Part shown: piece after piece, positions 40,701 through 48,661 of the stretch
Layout of the letters: each line of letters opens with the position of its first letter
Numbering within the stretch: position 1 is the first letter of the stretch
Source of the DNA: a virus
IMG/VR virus record: IMGVR_UViG_3300036829_000172
Coordinates: 62,001-126,000 of that record
Length of the DNA stretch: 64,000 bases
Reading direction: 5' to 3' (one strand)
Notes under the pieces: generated by a model
What the model was told of the DNA's origin: nothing
Seen by the model: only the letters and a program-made list of their open reading frames with translations
The model's database searches: none
Translations under genes and position numbers: made by a program

Positions 40701-40889
40701 TCAACCGGTTGTCACAGGACCGTCGGTGCTCTGTTCCTTGATGAGTTCGTCAAGTAGGGCAACCGCTCGGCGGGCCGCATGGAGCAGGCCTGAGTTACGC
40801 CCCAGTGCCTGCTCGTGGGCGATAGCTGCGTTCAGGTCTGCGCGGCGGTAGATCAGCCACTGGCGGTGCATGAGGGAGATGCTACTCAC
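40701..40889 (-). CDS. Small helical protein
   Basis: 62 aa from GTG 40889 (GTGA overlap) or 56 aa from ATG 40871. HRQWLIYRRADLNAAIAHEQ and HAARRAVALLDELIKEQ. Unknown. Confidence 0.5.
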   Translation of the reverse strand: MSSISLMHRQWLIYRRADLNAAIAHEQALGRNSGLLHAARRAVALLDELIKEQSTDGPVTTG

Positions 40890-41191
40890 CGCGGGCAGGT
40901 GTCGTCGCTGACATACATCGGCACGGTCATGTCGGCTTCGATCACAGCCGTGAGCCGGTTCCAGGAGCTGCGCAGCACTCCGGCGCGGTAGACGACGGGA
41001 AGTTGCATCAGTTCCCAGGTGCCGTTGCGCATCATGTCGGCGTAGCGGGTGACCAACCCCGGATCGGGTGTCCTGTTGGCTGTTGCGAGCCATTGGCGGG
41101 CCAGTTCGGGTGTGATGTTCACGAGGTGCATCGCGCGCCCGTACCGGCAGATGATGTCGTCGTCGGCCATCAGTGCGTCAGGGTCGGTCAC
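40886..41191 (-). CDS. ParB-like-domain-related protein, degenerate
   Basis: 101 aa, GTG start. VNITPELARQWLATANR and LVTRYADMMRNGTWELM resemble the phage ParB/sulfiredoxin-like family, whose usual GQHRL motif is here replaced (VLRSSWNRLTAVIEA). Probably not an active nuclease; tentative. Confidence 0.55.
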   Translation of the reverse strand: MTDPDALMADDDIICRYGRAMHLVNITPELARQWLATANRTPDPGLVTRYADMMRNGTWELMQLPVVYRAGVLRSSWNRLTAVIEADMTVPMYVSDDTCPR

Positions 41192-41340
41192 CGATAACGG
41201 GCCTTAAGTCGATCCCCTGGTTTCCAGTGGGAGTCCCTACCCGCGGCTACCAGTTGCACAACCTCGGCGTCAGTCAGCTCTACCAACGCTTCGTTGTACA
41301 GCCGCGCAACGGCGGCGATTGTGCTGTCACTAATGGTCAT
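41188..41340 (-). CDS. 50-residue hypothetical protein
   Basis: MTISDSTIAAVARLYNEALV and RDSHWKPGDRLKARYR. Overlaps both neighbours by 4 bp, so translation is likely. Unknown. Confidence 0.5.
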   Translation of the reverse strand: MTISDSTIAAVARLYNEALVELTDAEVVQLVAAGRDSHWKPGDRLKARYR

Positions 41341-41528
41341 GCGCGTAGCACGCGGCGCTCTAGAACGCCCTCGTAAGCCTGCATGTGCTGAAGCTGTTCC
41401 CGGAGATCAGAACGGTCGTTGTCGGGAAGTTCCTCGAACTCACCCGTAAGGATGAACTGCTCAAGTTTGTGGCGGCGTGCGCTGAGTTCGTCGTGCTCGG
41501 TGAACAGGCGATCTTTCCAGGTATCCAT
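41337..41528 (-). CDS. Small helical phage protein
   Basis: 63 aa from ATG 41528, AAGGAGAA upstream. MDTWKDRLFTEHDELSARRH, KLEQFI, and MQAYEGVLERRV follow the pattern of the short crAss001_48-like phage family. Function of that family unknown; assignment tentative. Confidence 0.6.
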   Translation of the reverse strand: MDTWKDRLFTEHDELSARRHKLEQFILTGEFEELPDNDRSDLREQLQHMQAYEGVLERRVLRA

Positions 41529-41557
41529 CCCGTGTTTCTCCTTTGCCGGTGCCGATG

Positions 41558-41854
41558 TCAGGCGGCTCTGGACCGGCATCCGGTCCAGTGGAACGATTTG
41601 TGACCAGCCGGAAGCTGGCATGTGCCGCAGTCGAAGACCAAGCCCTGGCGGATTTGATGATCGCCATGCCATCCGTTGTCACAAGCGGCTCCGCATGGTG
41701 CGACTTCGGGGTCGAGAAATGATGCGCTGAGGTCATAGGTATTGAACGACAGTTGACAGTCGGCGCAAGTGAACCCGTCGCCGGAGTCGGTGGTTTCACC
41801 GCCGCAGGCCCCACACGCGGGATACTGCTGTACTGCATCGGGTAATGCGCTCAT
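41558..41854 (-). CDS. Multi-zinc-site hypothetical protein
   Basis: 98 aa. CGACGGETTDSGDGFTCADC, CGAACDNGWHGDH and CGTCQLPAGHKSFHWTGC. Several Cys/His pairs, a type frequent in mycobacteriophages. Starts beside the stop of the hydrolase gene. Confidence 0.65.
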   Translation of the reverse strand: MSALPDAVQQYPACGACGGETTDSGDGFTCADCQLSFNTYDLSASFLDPEVAPCGAACDNGWHGDHQIRQGLVFDCGTCQLPAGHKSFHWTGCRSRAA

Positions 41855-41857
41855 CAC

Positions 41858-42694
41858 TTACGGCGTCGCGACCGGTTCAGGCTGCTGCTGCACGGCTGGC
41901 TGCGGGACCGGGACCTGCTCGTCGGCGGCGGCCGCCAGCTGATCTGCTGTCGGCACGGTACGGACGTATGCCGCATCAATACCTGCGCGCTGCTGCGCGT
42001 CGAGGGAATCGGCTGTGCTCTTCATACCCCAATCGCGGAGCCAGTCGTTGGCCGGCAGCTTCTGGGTAGGCACCAGCAGTTCGGTGATGTTGCCCTTCTT
42101 GGTCACGACGTTGGCTGGGTGGTCGAGGCGAGCGAACCGGTAATCGTGCAGCCGCGACTTGCCTGCGTCGGAGTTATTGGAGGCGACCCACGGCGGGTTG
42201 GGCGCATCGGGGAAGTCGCCCCAGCCGTCGTATTCGTTCGCCAGGAACGTGACCTCGGCGGGTGTGCCGGCGGGAACGGCCTGCTTAGCGGCTACCAGCT
42301 GCGCGTTGCGCTGAAACGTCCACGCCAGCAAAATGAACCGCACACCACCCGGCGGTGTGTGCTGTGAGAGGTACAGCGCCACCACTTGGGATCCAAGCGA
42401 GAAACCCATGACTGTGTCGCCGGGCTTGATGGCGCCTTTGAGGACGAGCTTGTTGATGTTGTCGGCGCCGCCTTGGTTGTTCAAACCGTCGGAGATGTAG
42501 GGCACCTTGGTGCACGGGCATTTGGTGCCGCCGAGGTCGGTCTGGGTGAGGTTGGTGCCGTAGCCGAAGTAGCCGTCGAAGTCGAACGGCTCCAGCGTCC
42601 ACGTCATCGACGGTTCAGCTGGTGCGATGGGGGCCAAGCCAAGTACCAAAGCGACCGTGCAGATCAGACAGACTGCCGTTCTGAGCAGTTTCAT
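41858..42694 (-). CDS. Secreted PE-PPE-domain-like serine hydrolase
   Basis: 278 aa. Sec signal peptide (~1-26, LLRTAVCLICTVALVLGLAP), mature alpha/beta-hydrolase domain with nucleophile Ser99 in GFSLGSQV and the characteristic NEYDGWGDFPDAPNP motif of mycobacterial PE-PPE domains, then a Pro/Gln-rich tail. Such domains usually hang on PE or PPE leaders and act as esterases; here a Sec leader replaces them. Could also work as an envelope lipid esterase in host lysis (LysB-like role); inferred. Confidence 0.82.
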   Translation of the reverse strand: MKLLRTAVCLICTVALVLGLAPIAPAEPSMTWTLEPFDFDGYFGYGTNLTQTDLGGTKCPCTKVPYISDGLNNQGGADNINKLVLKGAIKPGDTVMGFSLGSQVVALYLSQHTPPGGVRFILLAWTFQRNAQLVAAKQAVPAGTPAEVTFLANEYDGWGDFPDAPNPPWVASNNSDAGKSRLHDYRFARLDHPANVVTKKGNITELLVPTQKLPANDWLRDWGMKSTADSLDAQQRAGIDAAYVRTVPTADQLAAAADEQVPVPQPAVQQQPEPVATP

Positions 42695-42710
42695 GAGATG
42701 CCCCTTCTCA

Positions 42711-43127
42711 TCAGGTGCTTTCCCGGTTTTCCAGGCCGACGGCCGCGGTCAGCTGCTCGATGTCGCTGCGTAGGCTCTGGGCCATTTCGCGGGCTTGTCC
42801 GGTGTCGTCCTGCTCAATGAGCCACACCATCGCCTGTCCGAGATTGTGCTCGAACTTGGCGATAGCGTTCAGCTTGTGCTGGGTGGCGTCGTCGCCTCGG
42901 CGGGCCACGTTCTCCAGCAGCGCCACCATCAGGAACGTGATGATCGTGGTGGAGGTGTTGATGATCAGCTGGCTGGAATCCACCGGCATCAAAAACAGGG
43001 TCGGGAACCACGCGGCCACCATGACGACGCAGACCGCGAAGAACCACGCCTTCGACACCAGCTTGTGCGCGCCGTCAGCGAACCGGTCGAACCAGTTCGG
43101 GTCCGTCGCGGCGGCCTCGCGCGGCAT
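42711..43127 (-). CDS. Low-affinity-iron-permease-like membrane protein
   Basis: 138 aa from ATG 43127 (GGAGG 9 nt upstream; ATG 43142 also in frame). Two helices (AWFFAVCVVMVAAWFPTLFL; QLIINTSTTIITFLMVALL) then ENVARRGDDATQHKLNAIAK, the signature of the PF04120-like family. Despite the family name, a holin-like or channel role is possible in this context. Confidence 0.7.
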   Translation of the reverse strand: MPREAAATDPNWFDRFADGAHKLVSKAWFFAVCVVMVAAWFPTLFLMPVDSSQLIINTSTTIITFLMVALLENVARRGDDATQHKLNAIAKFEHNLGQAMVWLIEQDDTGQAREMAQSLRSDIEQLTAAVGLENREST

Positions 43128-43181
43128 CGTCACAGCCTCCATCGTGAGGCTGGATGCAGGTTAGCGGGCTGAGGCGCGCCG

Positions 43182-44756
43182 TCAGGTCGTGTCGGGGCCG
43201 GCCAGATGTTTCAGGATGGCGTCAAGCGCGGCGGTCTGCGCGCCCAGCACGAGCCACATAGTGCCGGGCGAGTCGTCGTTGCTGGCGATCTGGTGCACCT
43301 CACGCAGGTGATCACGAGCGGCGCGCAGCTCGTCTTGCCGCTCCGCCTGGCTGCGCAACGTGTCGGCGTACAGTTCGCGGGCCTCGTCAACCCGCGAAGG
43401 GAATTCAGCAGTACGCTGCGCCTCATCGACGCGCCTCTTGAACTCGGTGACCCTGTCCATGAACGAGATGGACTGCGGCGCACCGGAGCTGTCCTCGCTG
43501 GCGGGGTGCACCCGGGTCTTGAATGCGCGCGGCGGCAGTTTGAACAGCGCCAGGTAGTGGCTGTAGCGCAGTACACCGGCCGCCGCTGGCGGTTCCTCGA
43601 TGGAGTCGAGGATCTCGGGCAGGTTGAACGGGTCGGCCTCGAGGTTGACGGTGCGTTCCATGTAGCCGCGGTAGGCGAACCCGTCGGGTTGCTTGTCGCT
43701 GTTCTCGTCGCCCGGCCAGGTGCTGGTCAGCAGGTAGGTGCTGCCGCTGCCCTTGAACCGTTCCAGGATTTGGCTGGTGTAGGCGTTGGGGAAGTGGATC
43801 AGGACGTGGCGGGCCAGGATCAGATCCACTTTCGGGATCGCGTCTTCGGTGAGCAGGTTTTTGCATTCGAATGTCACGTTGGTTCGGCCGGCGAAGCGGC
43901 GTTGGTTCTCTTCGATGGTGGCGGCGTCGACATCCCAGCCGGTGTAGGACTGGATCATTGACAGGTCGACGTGCTGCATCCAGGTCCAGTCGCCGCAGCC
44001 CACGTCGAGCACGGTTTTGATGTCGTGGCGTTGCAGCAGCCCGGGTAGTTCCTTACGCAGCTGCTCGGTGGCTTCCATGGTGGCGCCGGGCCCGTTGACG
44101 GTTTCGGGTATCGGGTCGGACAATTTCGTCAGGTGCGGGATCTCCGACCAGGCTTTGGCGTTTTCCTCAACAAATGTCGATGTCGTGCGGCGGGTCGGGA
44201 TCACGTCGTCGAGCATGTCGAGGATCTTCTCTGCCATCGCCTTGACGATCCGCGAGATGTCGTCGTCGTCGGGCATGTCGAGGATCTTCTCTGCCGTCGC
44301 CTTGATGGTCTGCGTGACCACGTCGTCGATGTTGTCCTCAATGGATGTCATCGGTGTCGTCCTTTCCTCGTGGGGAAGCTGATCGACGCATTGCCCGTCG
44401 AAGTGGACCCCAGTGGTTTCACCGTCGAAATGAGTATCGCCTATTTGACCTGCACTAAGAGGCGTCACGGCATCTTGAACGAAGCATCTTCCGAATAGCG
44501 ACTCGATCGGGTCCGGCCGATTGATCTGCTCAAGTGCCTCAGCGAAGCTGTAGCAGTGCTTCTGGATCACGCCGAGCTGCGGATAGTTTGCGGTAATGAG
44601 CCAGATAGCGGGGGCGGCCTCGGTGCATTGGCAGCGGTCACATCGCTTGCCGCCGTTTTCGCGGGGCTGCCAGTCGTGCGGGCCGTCGTCTATGCAGCGC
44701 CATCCTGAGCGGATGCTGACCGTCACGCGGGTCTCCTTGTTGTCCAGTTCACTCAT
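43182..44756 (-). CDS. Class I SAM methyltransferase with N-terminal extension
   Basis: 524 aa from ATG 44756 (ATGA overlap). Residues ~1-135 hold a CIDDGPHDW...CDRCQC zinc-like element; an internal ATG at 44350 with AGGAAAGGA upstream could give a separate 389-aa enzyme. The core has VLDVGCGDWTWM (motif I) and LTSTWPGDEN. Two EKILDM repeats precede it, and a coiled coil plus C-terminal helix follow. Paralogue at 53077. Substrate unknown. Confidence 0.75.
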   Translation of the reverse strand: MSELDNKETRVTVSIRSGWRCIDDGPHDWQPRENGGKRCDRCQCTEAAPAIWLITANYPQLGVIQKHCYSFAEALEQINRPDPIESLFGRCFVQDAVTPLSAGQIGDTHFDGETTGVHFDGQCVDQLPHEERTTPMTSIEDNIDDVVTQTIKATAEKILDMPDDDDISRIVKAMAEKILDMLDDVIPTRRTTSTFVEENAKAWSEIPHLTKLSDPIPETVNGPGATMEATEQLRKELPGLLQRHDIKTVLDVGCGDWTWMQHVDLSMIQSYTGWDVDAATIEENQRRFAGRTNVTFECKNLLTEDAIPKVDLILARHVLIHFPNAYTSQILERFKGSGSTYLLTSTWPGDENSDKQPDGFAYRGYMERTVNLEADPFNLPEILDSIEEPPAAAGVLRYSHYLALFKLPPRAFKTRVHPASEDSSGAPQSISFMDRVTEFKRRVDEAQRTAEFPSRVDEARELYADTLRSQAERQDELRAARDHLREVHQIASNDDSPGTMWLVLGAQTAALDAILKHLAGPDTT

Positions 44757-44863
44757 GGCCGCCACCCGTTCCATCGATCGATCCACCACCAAATCGAGTT
44801 GAAGCTGGTCATCTCTGTTTGAAAAGCCTGATCTACCGTGTCGCGCAACTGATTCCAAGTCAT
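44753..44863 (-). CDS. 36-residue Trp-rich micropeptide
   Basis: MTWNQLRDTVDQAFQTE then SIWWWIDRWNGWRP: seven Trp in total. Linked by TGATG to the upstream stop and ATGA to the downstream start, strong evidence of translation despite its size. Confidence 0.55.
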   Translation of the reverse strand: MTWNQLRDTVDQAFQTEMTSFNSIWWWIDRWNGWRP

Positions 44864-45207
44864 CACGTCACCCACTGGTCAGCCTCGGCGATCGGGGTTT
44901 GACAGTGGATACAGACACCGTCGCAGTCCAGGTCGGAGTATTCGCAGCCGTCGATCTCCACCCCGTCTAGTTGACACACCCGGTTACGCAGGTAGACGCC
45001 GTGCGGGTTCATCGCATCCGGCCCGAACAGCATCAGGTCCCCGGCCCGGCCCACCACGCCCCGCGGAAGCGCCCACCACGGGTAGCCGTGTTTCCGCAGC
45101 ACCGCGAGCTGCCGTTCCGTGTAGAGGCTCAGGGCGCGTCGGCGTTCGTTGGTGGCGCACACCGCGTCGATGACCACGTCGACACCGTTGGCGGCGACAT
45201 TGCACAT
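44863..45207 (-). CDS. Hypothetical protein with C-terminal zinc-like site
   Basis: 114 aa from ATG 45207 (GGCAGGA upstream). Helical middle (NERRRALSLYTERQLAVLRK) and CEYSDLDCDGVCIHC. Phage type; unknown. First gene of the - block. Confidence 0.6.
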   Translation of the reverse strand: MCNVAANGVDVVIDAVCATNERRRALSLYTERQLAVLRKHGYPWWALPRGVVGRAGDLMLFGPDAMNPHGVYLRNRVCQLDGVEIDGCEYSDLDCDGVCIHCQTPIAEADQWVT

Positions 45208-45284
45208 GATGATTTCCTGCCAGGGCAGCGGCACGCCATTAGAGTAATACGTTTCCCGTTACTTCACGGGTTATGCTGACTTAC

Positions 45285-45422
45285 ATGCGTGTCCGGTTGC
45301 GTGGCCTGTGGTGGCGGCTGTGCGACGTGCTGGCGGGGCGGATGCCGCGCTGCGAGCACGGCTTCGCCCCCGACCGTGGCATCGGGCTGTGGTGCCCCGG
45401 CTGCGAAGCCCAACGCCAGTGA
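45285..45422 (+). CDS. 45-residue Arg/Trp-rich protein
   Basis: MRVRLRGLWWRLCDVLAGRM and LWCPGCEAQRQ. GTGA overlap with the next gene. Unknown. Confidence 0.5.
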   Translation: MRVRLRGLWWRLCDVLAGRMPRCEHGFAPDRGIGLWCPGCEAQRQ

Positions 45423-45703
45423 TCCACACCATCACCGCTGTAGGTGCGTTCCTAGCGTTCGTCGCGTTCATCTCGACATGCGCCTACTTCATTGGGCGAC
45501 GCCGCGGCATCGACTACGCCGACCGGATCTCCTACCAGGCCGGGTACACGGCGGGCCACGGTGACGGGTACCTCGCTGGCGTCGACCATCTGCGTCGGAC
45601 GATGGCGGCGGCGGCGCGGGTGCACGGCGGCCAGGCCGCGCGAGCATTCGTGCAGGCCGTCGAAAGCGGTCAGCTGCGACACCTCGACGAAGGACAGCAA
45701 TGA
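45419..45703 (+). CDS. Single-span membrane protein
   Basis: 94 aa, GTG start. N-terminal helix (ITAVGAFLAFVAFISTCAYF) then a soluble GYTAGHGDGYLAGVDHLRRT and Gln-rich end. Small phage membrane protein type; could be holin-like. Confidence 0.6.
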   Translation: MIHTITAVGAFLAFVAFISTCAYFIGRRRGIDYADRISYQAGYTAGHGDGYLAGVDHLRRTMAAAARVHGGQAARAFVQAVESGQLRHLDEGQQ

Positions 45704-46011
45704 TGGGCGAGCAGAAAATCATCCAGATCATCGGCCTAGTTACGGGCGGGCGCACCCCGTTCGACAGTCAGTTCGTCGTCGACTACGACGCCAGCCGACC
45801 GGACAGCTCTGGGTCGCCTAATTCGTGTCATCTGGTCACCACACCGAATCTCGATGAGGCAACCCGCTACTCAGAACAGCATGCGTTCGAACTGTGGCGT
45901 GCGATCGACCAACGCAACCCGGTCCGCGGCGACGGGAAACCCAACCGGCCGCTGAGGATGTTCAACATCCTGTTCCTGGCCGCGCCGGCAGTGGCGCGGG
46001 TGTCGAAATGA
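45700..46011 (+). CDS. Conserved phage-type protein
   Basis: 103 aa. IIGLVTGGRTPFDSQFVVDY, tandem PNLDEATRYSEQ, and GDGKPNRPLRMFNILF, a pattern recurrent in mycobacteriophages. Function unknown. Coupled both sides. Confidence 0.65.
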   Translation: MMGEQKIIQIIGLVTGGRTPFDSQFVVDYDASRPDSSGSPNSCHLVTTPNLDEATRYSEQHAFELWRAIDQRNPVRGDGKPNRPLRMFNILFLAAPAVARVSK

Positions 46012-46127
46012 AGGATTGCACCTGCACGCACACCGCCAAGCATCACAAGCAGTCGGGCCGCTGCCGCAAAGGCTGCGACTGCCAGGCGGCATGGGTGAAG
46101 TGGCAGCGTAAGCTGCGGGCCCGATGA
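46008..46127 (+). CDS. 39-residue Cys/His-rich protein
   Basis: MKDCTCTHTAKHHKQSGRCR and GCDC: a likely zinc-bound micro-domain. 4-bp overlaps on both sides. Confidence 0.55.
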   Translation: MKDCTCTHTAKHHKQSGRCRKGCDCQAAWVKWQRKLRAR

Positions 46128-46561
46128 GACTGTTCCACGGCGGGGTGCCCGACTTGAAAGTCGGCGACGTGATCGAACCCGGCCACGCCCGCCGCATGCA
46201 CGACGGCTGCCCGTGGTGTGAAGCCCGCGCCGCCGGCGGGGCCCACTTGGGTATGGACGGGCCGCCCCAGCATCTGCTGCGGGTCTACGCCACCAGCCAC
46301 CGGCTCTACGCCAAGCATTACGCGTCGCTGTGGGGACATGGCGACCTGTACCGGGTCCTCACCGACGGCGACGTGCAACCCTCCGACGAGGACAGCTTCG
46401 AAACCGTCGTCGCGGAACGCCTCATCGTGGCGGCGGTGCAGGACCGGGCGGTGCGCCTGACGATGAGTGAGCGGCGCCGACTGCAGCGGGAATGGAGGGC
46501 CGCCGATAAAGCCCGCGCGGACGCTGACAAAGCGAAGGCAGCCAAGTGGAAGGACACGTGA
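46124..46561 (+). CDS. Arr-like ADP-ribosyltransferase-fold candidate
   Basis: 145 aa. FHGGVPDLKVGDVIEPG, VYATSHRLYAKHYAS and GHGDLYRVLTDGD mirror the order of Arr (rifampin ADP-ribosyltransferase) motifs H-G-T...GDLI..., Y-T/A-A..., G-x-IYxV. A DGCPWCEAR insert is phage-specific. Enzyme activity and target are not established. Confidence 0.6.
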   Translation: MRLFHGGVPDLKVGDVIEPGHARRMHDGCPWCEARAAGGAHLGMDGPPQHLLRVYATSHRLYAKHYASLWGHGDLYRVLTDGDVQPSDEDSFETVVAERLIVAAVQDRAVRLTMSERRRLQREWRAADKARADADKAKAAKWKDT

Positions 46562-46884
46562 TGGCAGGTCACGGCTGGGTTCGGCCCAACCCCGACGGCA
46601 GCAGAGACAGCTGCGGCGGACCCTCAGTGTGCTCGGCATGCACACAAGAACTCTCGGCACGGATCGTGCAGGAGCGCCCGGAGGTGCGTGTCGCACAGGC
46701 CGGCGAAACGCACCTGTTCTTCGACGGCACGTCGAAGGTGTACTTTCTGGCCTACTGCCACGACTGCTGGCCGGATAAGTTCGCGCCGATGCCGTTCGGC
46801 ACCGCGGGCGAACGCGACAAGTGGGCCGCGCAGCACGCCACCGTCGGCCACAACATCAGCTTTCTCCTCGAGGTGCGGTCGTAG
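46561..46884 (+). CDS. Hypothetical Cys-containing protein
   Basis: 107 aa, ATG in a TGATG overlap (GTG 46558 alternative). CGGPSVCSACTQEL and CHDCWPDKFAP. Converges with and overlaps the - strand gene at 46856 by 29 bp. Confidence 0.6.
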   Translation: MAGHGWVRPNPDGSRDSCGGPSVCSACTQELSARIVQERPEVRVAQAGETHLFFDGTSKVYFLAYCHDCWPDKFAPMPFGTAGERDKWAAQHATVGHNISFLLEVRS

Positions 46885-47194
46885 CGCGGTCGTAGTGTCT
46901 CAGGGTTTGGCCGATACCGAGAACTGAGCGAATCGCGTTGCACTGCCAGGGTTCCAGCGACCAACCCAGGTCCGCCGACAGGTCGGCCAGCCGGGTGACG
47001 ACCACGTCTACGGGGGTGGGCGGGTCGTCTGTCAGGTCGACAATGCGAGGTGCCGGCAGCCCAGCGGGCTGGCCCTCCCATCGAATGCGGCGGCGCCGGT
47101 ATTCCTCATCGACGTCGGCCGCGCGAATGAGGTAGGACTGAGGGACGCTGCGGGAGCCCTGGACGTACCAGCGCCAATCCATCACTGCCCGCAC
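46856..47194 (-). CDS. Hypothetical protein
   Basis: 112 aa from GTG 47194 (GGAG 7 nt upstream) or 108 from ATG 47182. DWRWYVQGSRSVPQSYLIRA, EPWQCNAIRSVLGIGQ. Unknown; last gene of a long - operon. Confidence 0.55.
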   Translation of the reverse strand: MRAVMDWRWYVQGSRSVPQSYLIRAADVDEEYRRRRIRWEGQPAGLPAPRIVDLTDDPPTPVDVVVTRLADLSADLGWSLEPWQCNAIRSVLGIGQTLRHYDRATTAPRGES

Positions 47195-47196
47195 GG

Positions 47197-47502
47197 TTAC
47201 TCCAGCCAGGCGACTGTGGTCGATCCCTGGTGGCCGTGGATGGTGAGGACGTCGTCGATGTCGTGGTAGAGGACCGTGCTGGTGGTTTCGGTGAGCCAAC
47301 GCATCGCCACGGTGCCGTCGGTGAACCGGACCCCTTCGGCGACGACGCCGGTGCCTGACAGACCGGTGATGTCTTCGGCGCGGTCGAGCACGAAGCGGCG
47401 GATGTTCGTCGGCGAGCTGTCCAGCGTCGTTTTGGGCTCCGGCGGCGTGCCGCCTTCAACCCAGTTGCCGCGCTCGTCAAGGGTGCGTGTGCGGTCACTC
47501 AA
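47197..47502 (-). CDS. Hypothetical protein, TTG start
   Basis: 101 aa from TTG 47502 (AAGGAG 7 nt upstream, TTGA overlap). Beta-rich: FTDGTVAMRWLTETTSTVLY. A phage-type conserved fold by appearance. Confidence 0.55.
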   Translation of the reverse strand: MSDRTRTLDERGNWVEGGTPPEPKTTLDSSPTNIRRFVLDRAEDITGLSGTGVVAEGVRFTDGTVAMRWLTETTSTVLYHDIDDVLTIHGHQGSTTVAWLE

Positions 47503-47741
47503 TGTGTTTCTCCTTCTCGTGGCGGCGGGAACAGGAACGCCCAGCCCGCATAGTAGATGCACACAGCCAGGCCGGCTGCGGTGTAGAAGCTGAGGGTGGC
47601 CGCCAGCGTGTTGGACATATGGTCGTGCGGCAGGGCGTTGACGGCGAGCAGGAACGCCTGTGCGCTGGCGCCGAAAAGCAACCCGGCCAAAGACACCCAG
47701 AATCCCCACCAGAGGCGGTGGGCAACGCGGATCTCACGCAC
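47499..47741 (-). CDS. Small membrane protein under operator site 3
   Basis: 80 aa, GTG with AGGAGG. Two to three helices (GFWVSLAGLLFGASAQAFLL; AAGLAVCIYYAGWAFLF). Holin-like size, but no other lysis gene nearby. The operator-like palindrome lies 23 bp upstream. Confidence 0.6.
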   Translation of the reverse strand: MREIRVAHRLWWGFWVSLAGLLFGASAQAFLLAVNALPHDHMSNTLAATLSFYTAAGLAVCIYYAGWAFLFPPPREGETH

Positions 47742-47759
47742 TAAGGACCTCCTGTGGGG

Positions 47760-47778
47760 GGGTGTTCAAAGTTTGAAC
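47760..47778 (-). promoter_or_regulatory. Operator-like palindrome, site 3
   Basis: On the - strand GGC-GTTCA-AACTT-TGAAC-ACCCC, oriented with the downstream gene as at site 1. Lies in the 83-bp gap between 47825 and 47741. Confidence 0.6.
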
Positions 47779-47824
47779 GCCTGGGTGCGCCACGCAGATG
47801 GCAGCACTATATCGGGCGGCGGGG

Positions 47825-48070
47825 TCATCGAGGCGCCAGCCGCGCGACGCGGGTGGCGATTTGCAGGAGCAGCATACGGTCGGCGTCCGACACGCTGACC
47901 GGGTCTACCACGATCGCCAGCCCGACACGGCCCGCCTTGAACTCGACCGTCAGATCCCAGGAAATCACGGCTTCATCATTGGCCAGCATGTCAACAAGCT
48001 CACCGACGCGCGACAGCGCGGTGACCGCGGTTTTCGCGACAGGCGCCAGGTCGGGCTTTGTCGCAGTCAC
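47825..48070 (-). CDS. Small hypothetical protein
   Basis: 81 aa, GTG (GTGA overlap). VTATKPDLAPVAKTAVTALS, SWDLTVEFKAGRVGLAIVV. Unknown. Confidence 0.55.
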   Translation of the reverse strand: MTATKPDLAPVAKTAVTALSRVGELVDMLANDEAVISWDLTVEFKAGRVGLAIVVDPVSVSDADRMLLLQIATRVARLAPR

Positions 48071-48555
48071 GGCAGCTTCGGTGTGACGACCACGTAGGGC
48101 ATCGAACCGGGCAAGGCGTCCCACATTTCACGCGGAAAGCACCACTGCGCCTGATCGGTGGCGATGCCCAGCAGAAACAGCTTCTCCATGGTCAGGTGAT
48201 CCCCGGTCCACAGGTTGCTGTCGCGGTCCATACACGCGTTCACGAACGACCAACCGCCGCCGCCGCCCTGATCGTGCCGTTTGAACGCGGACGGCAACTG
48301 GTCGAGCATCCCGGCGATATGGCCGTGATAGTCGGCCAGCTGCGCTCGGTCGAACGCGGCAGTATGCATGATGCCCTGCACGGTCACAGCGTTGTGCGCG
48401 TCGGGGTTCTCCGCGAGGCATGCGGTAAAGATGTTCTCGACGTTGGCGGGGCTCAGCGGCGAATCGCGGAACTGTTGGTCTTTGGCCTCTACTGCCTCTA
48501 CTGCCTCTACCGGCACGCCGTAACTCCACATGCCTTCGGGGCCCGGTTCAGTCAT
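48067..48555 (-). CDS. Conserved phage/plasmid hypothetical protein
   Basis: 162 aa from ATG 48555 (AAGGA upstream). QLPSAFKRHDQGGGGGWSFV, ACMDRDSNLWTGDHLTMEKL and WDALPGSMPYVVV are well-conserved looking. No function known to me. Confidence 0.65.
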   Translation of the reverse strand: MTEPGPEGMWSYGVPVEAVEAVEAKDQQFRDSPLSPANVENIFTACLAENPDAHNAVTVQGIMHTAAFDRAQLADYHGHIAGMLDQLPSAFKRHDQGGGGGWSFVNACMDRDSNLWTGDHLTMEKLFLLGIATDQAQWCFPREMWDALPGSMPYVVVTPKLP

Positions 48556-48661
48556 GGTGGTCCTTCTTAAATTGGTGTCGCAGCACAAGAATGATGACGA
48601 GTATTGCGGCGGGCCAGGCCCCCACGGCGACGATCTTCGCTACGAACTCCATCCACGTCAT
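48548..48661 (-). CDS. 37-residue membrane micropeptide
   Basis: MTWMEFVAKIVAVGAWPAAI, continuing LVIILVL, then a basic KK tail. Overlaps genes on both sides. One membrane helix. Confidence 0.5.
   Translation of the reverse strand: MTWMEFVAKIVAVGAWPAAILVIILVLRHQFKKDHHD

Noticed and set aside
47499-47741. Confident holin assignment for small membrane proteins (47499, 45419, 42711)
   Set aside because: No endolysin or LysB neighbour in the window; topology alone is not enough.
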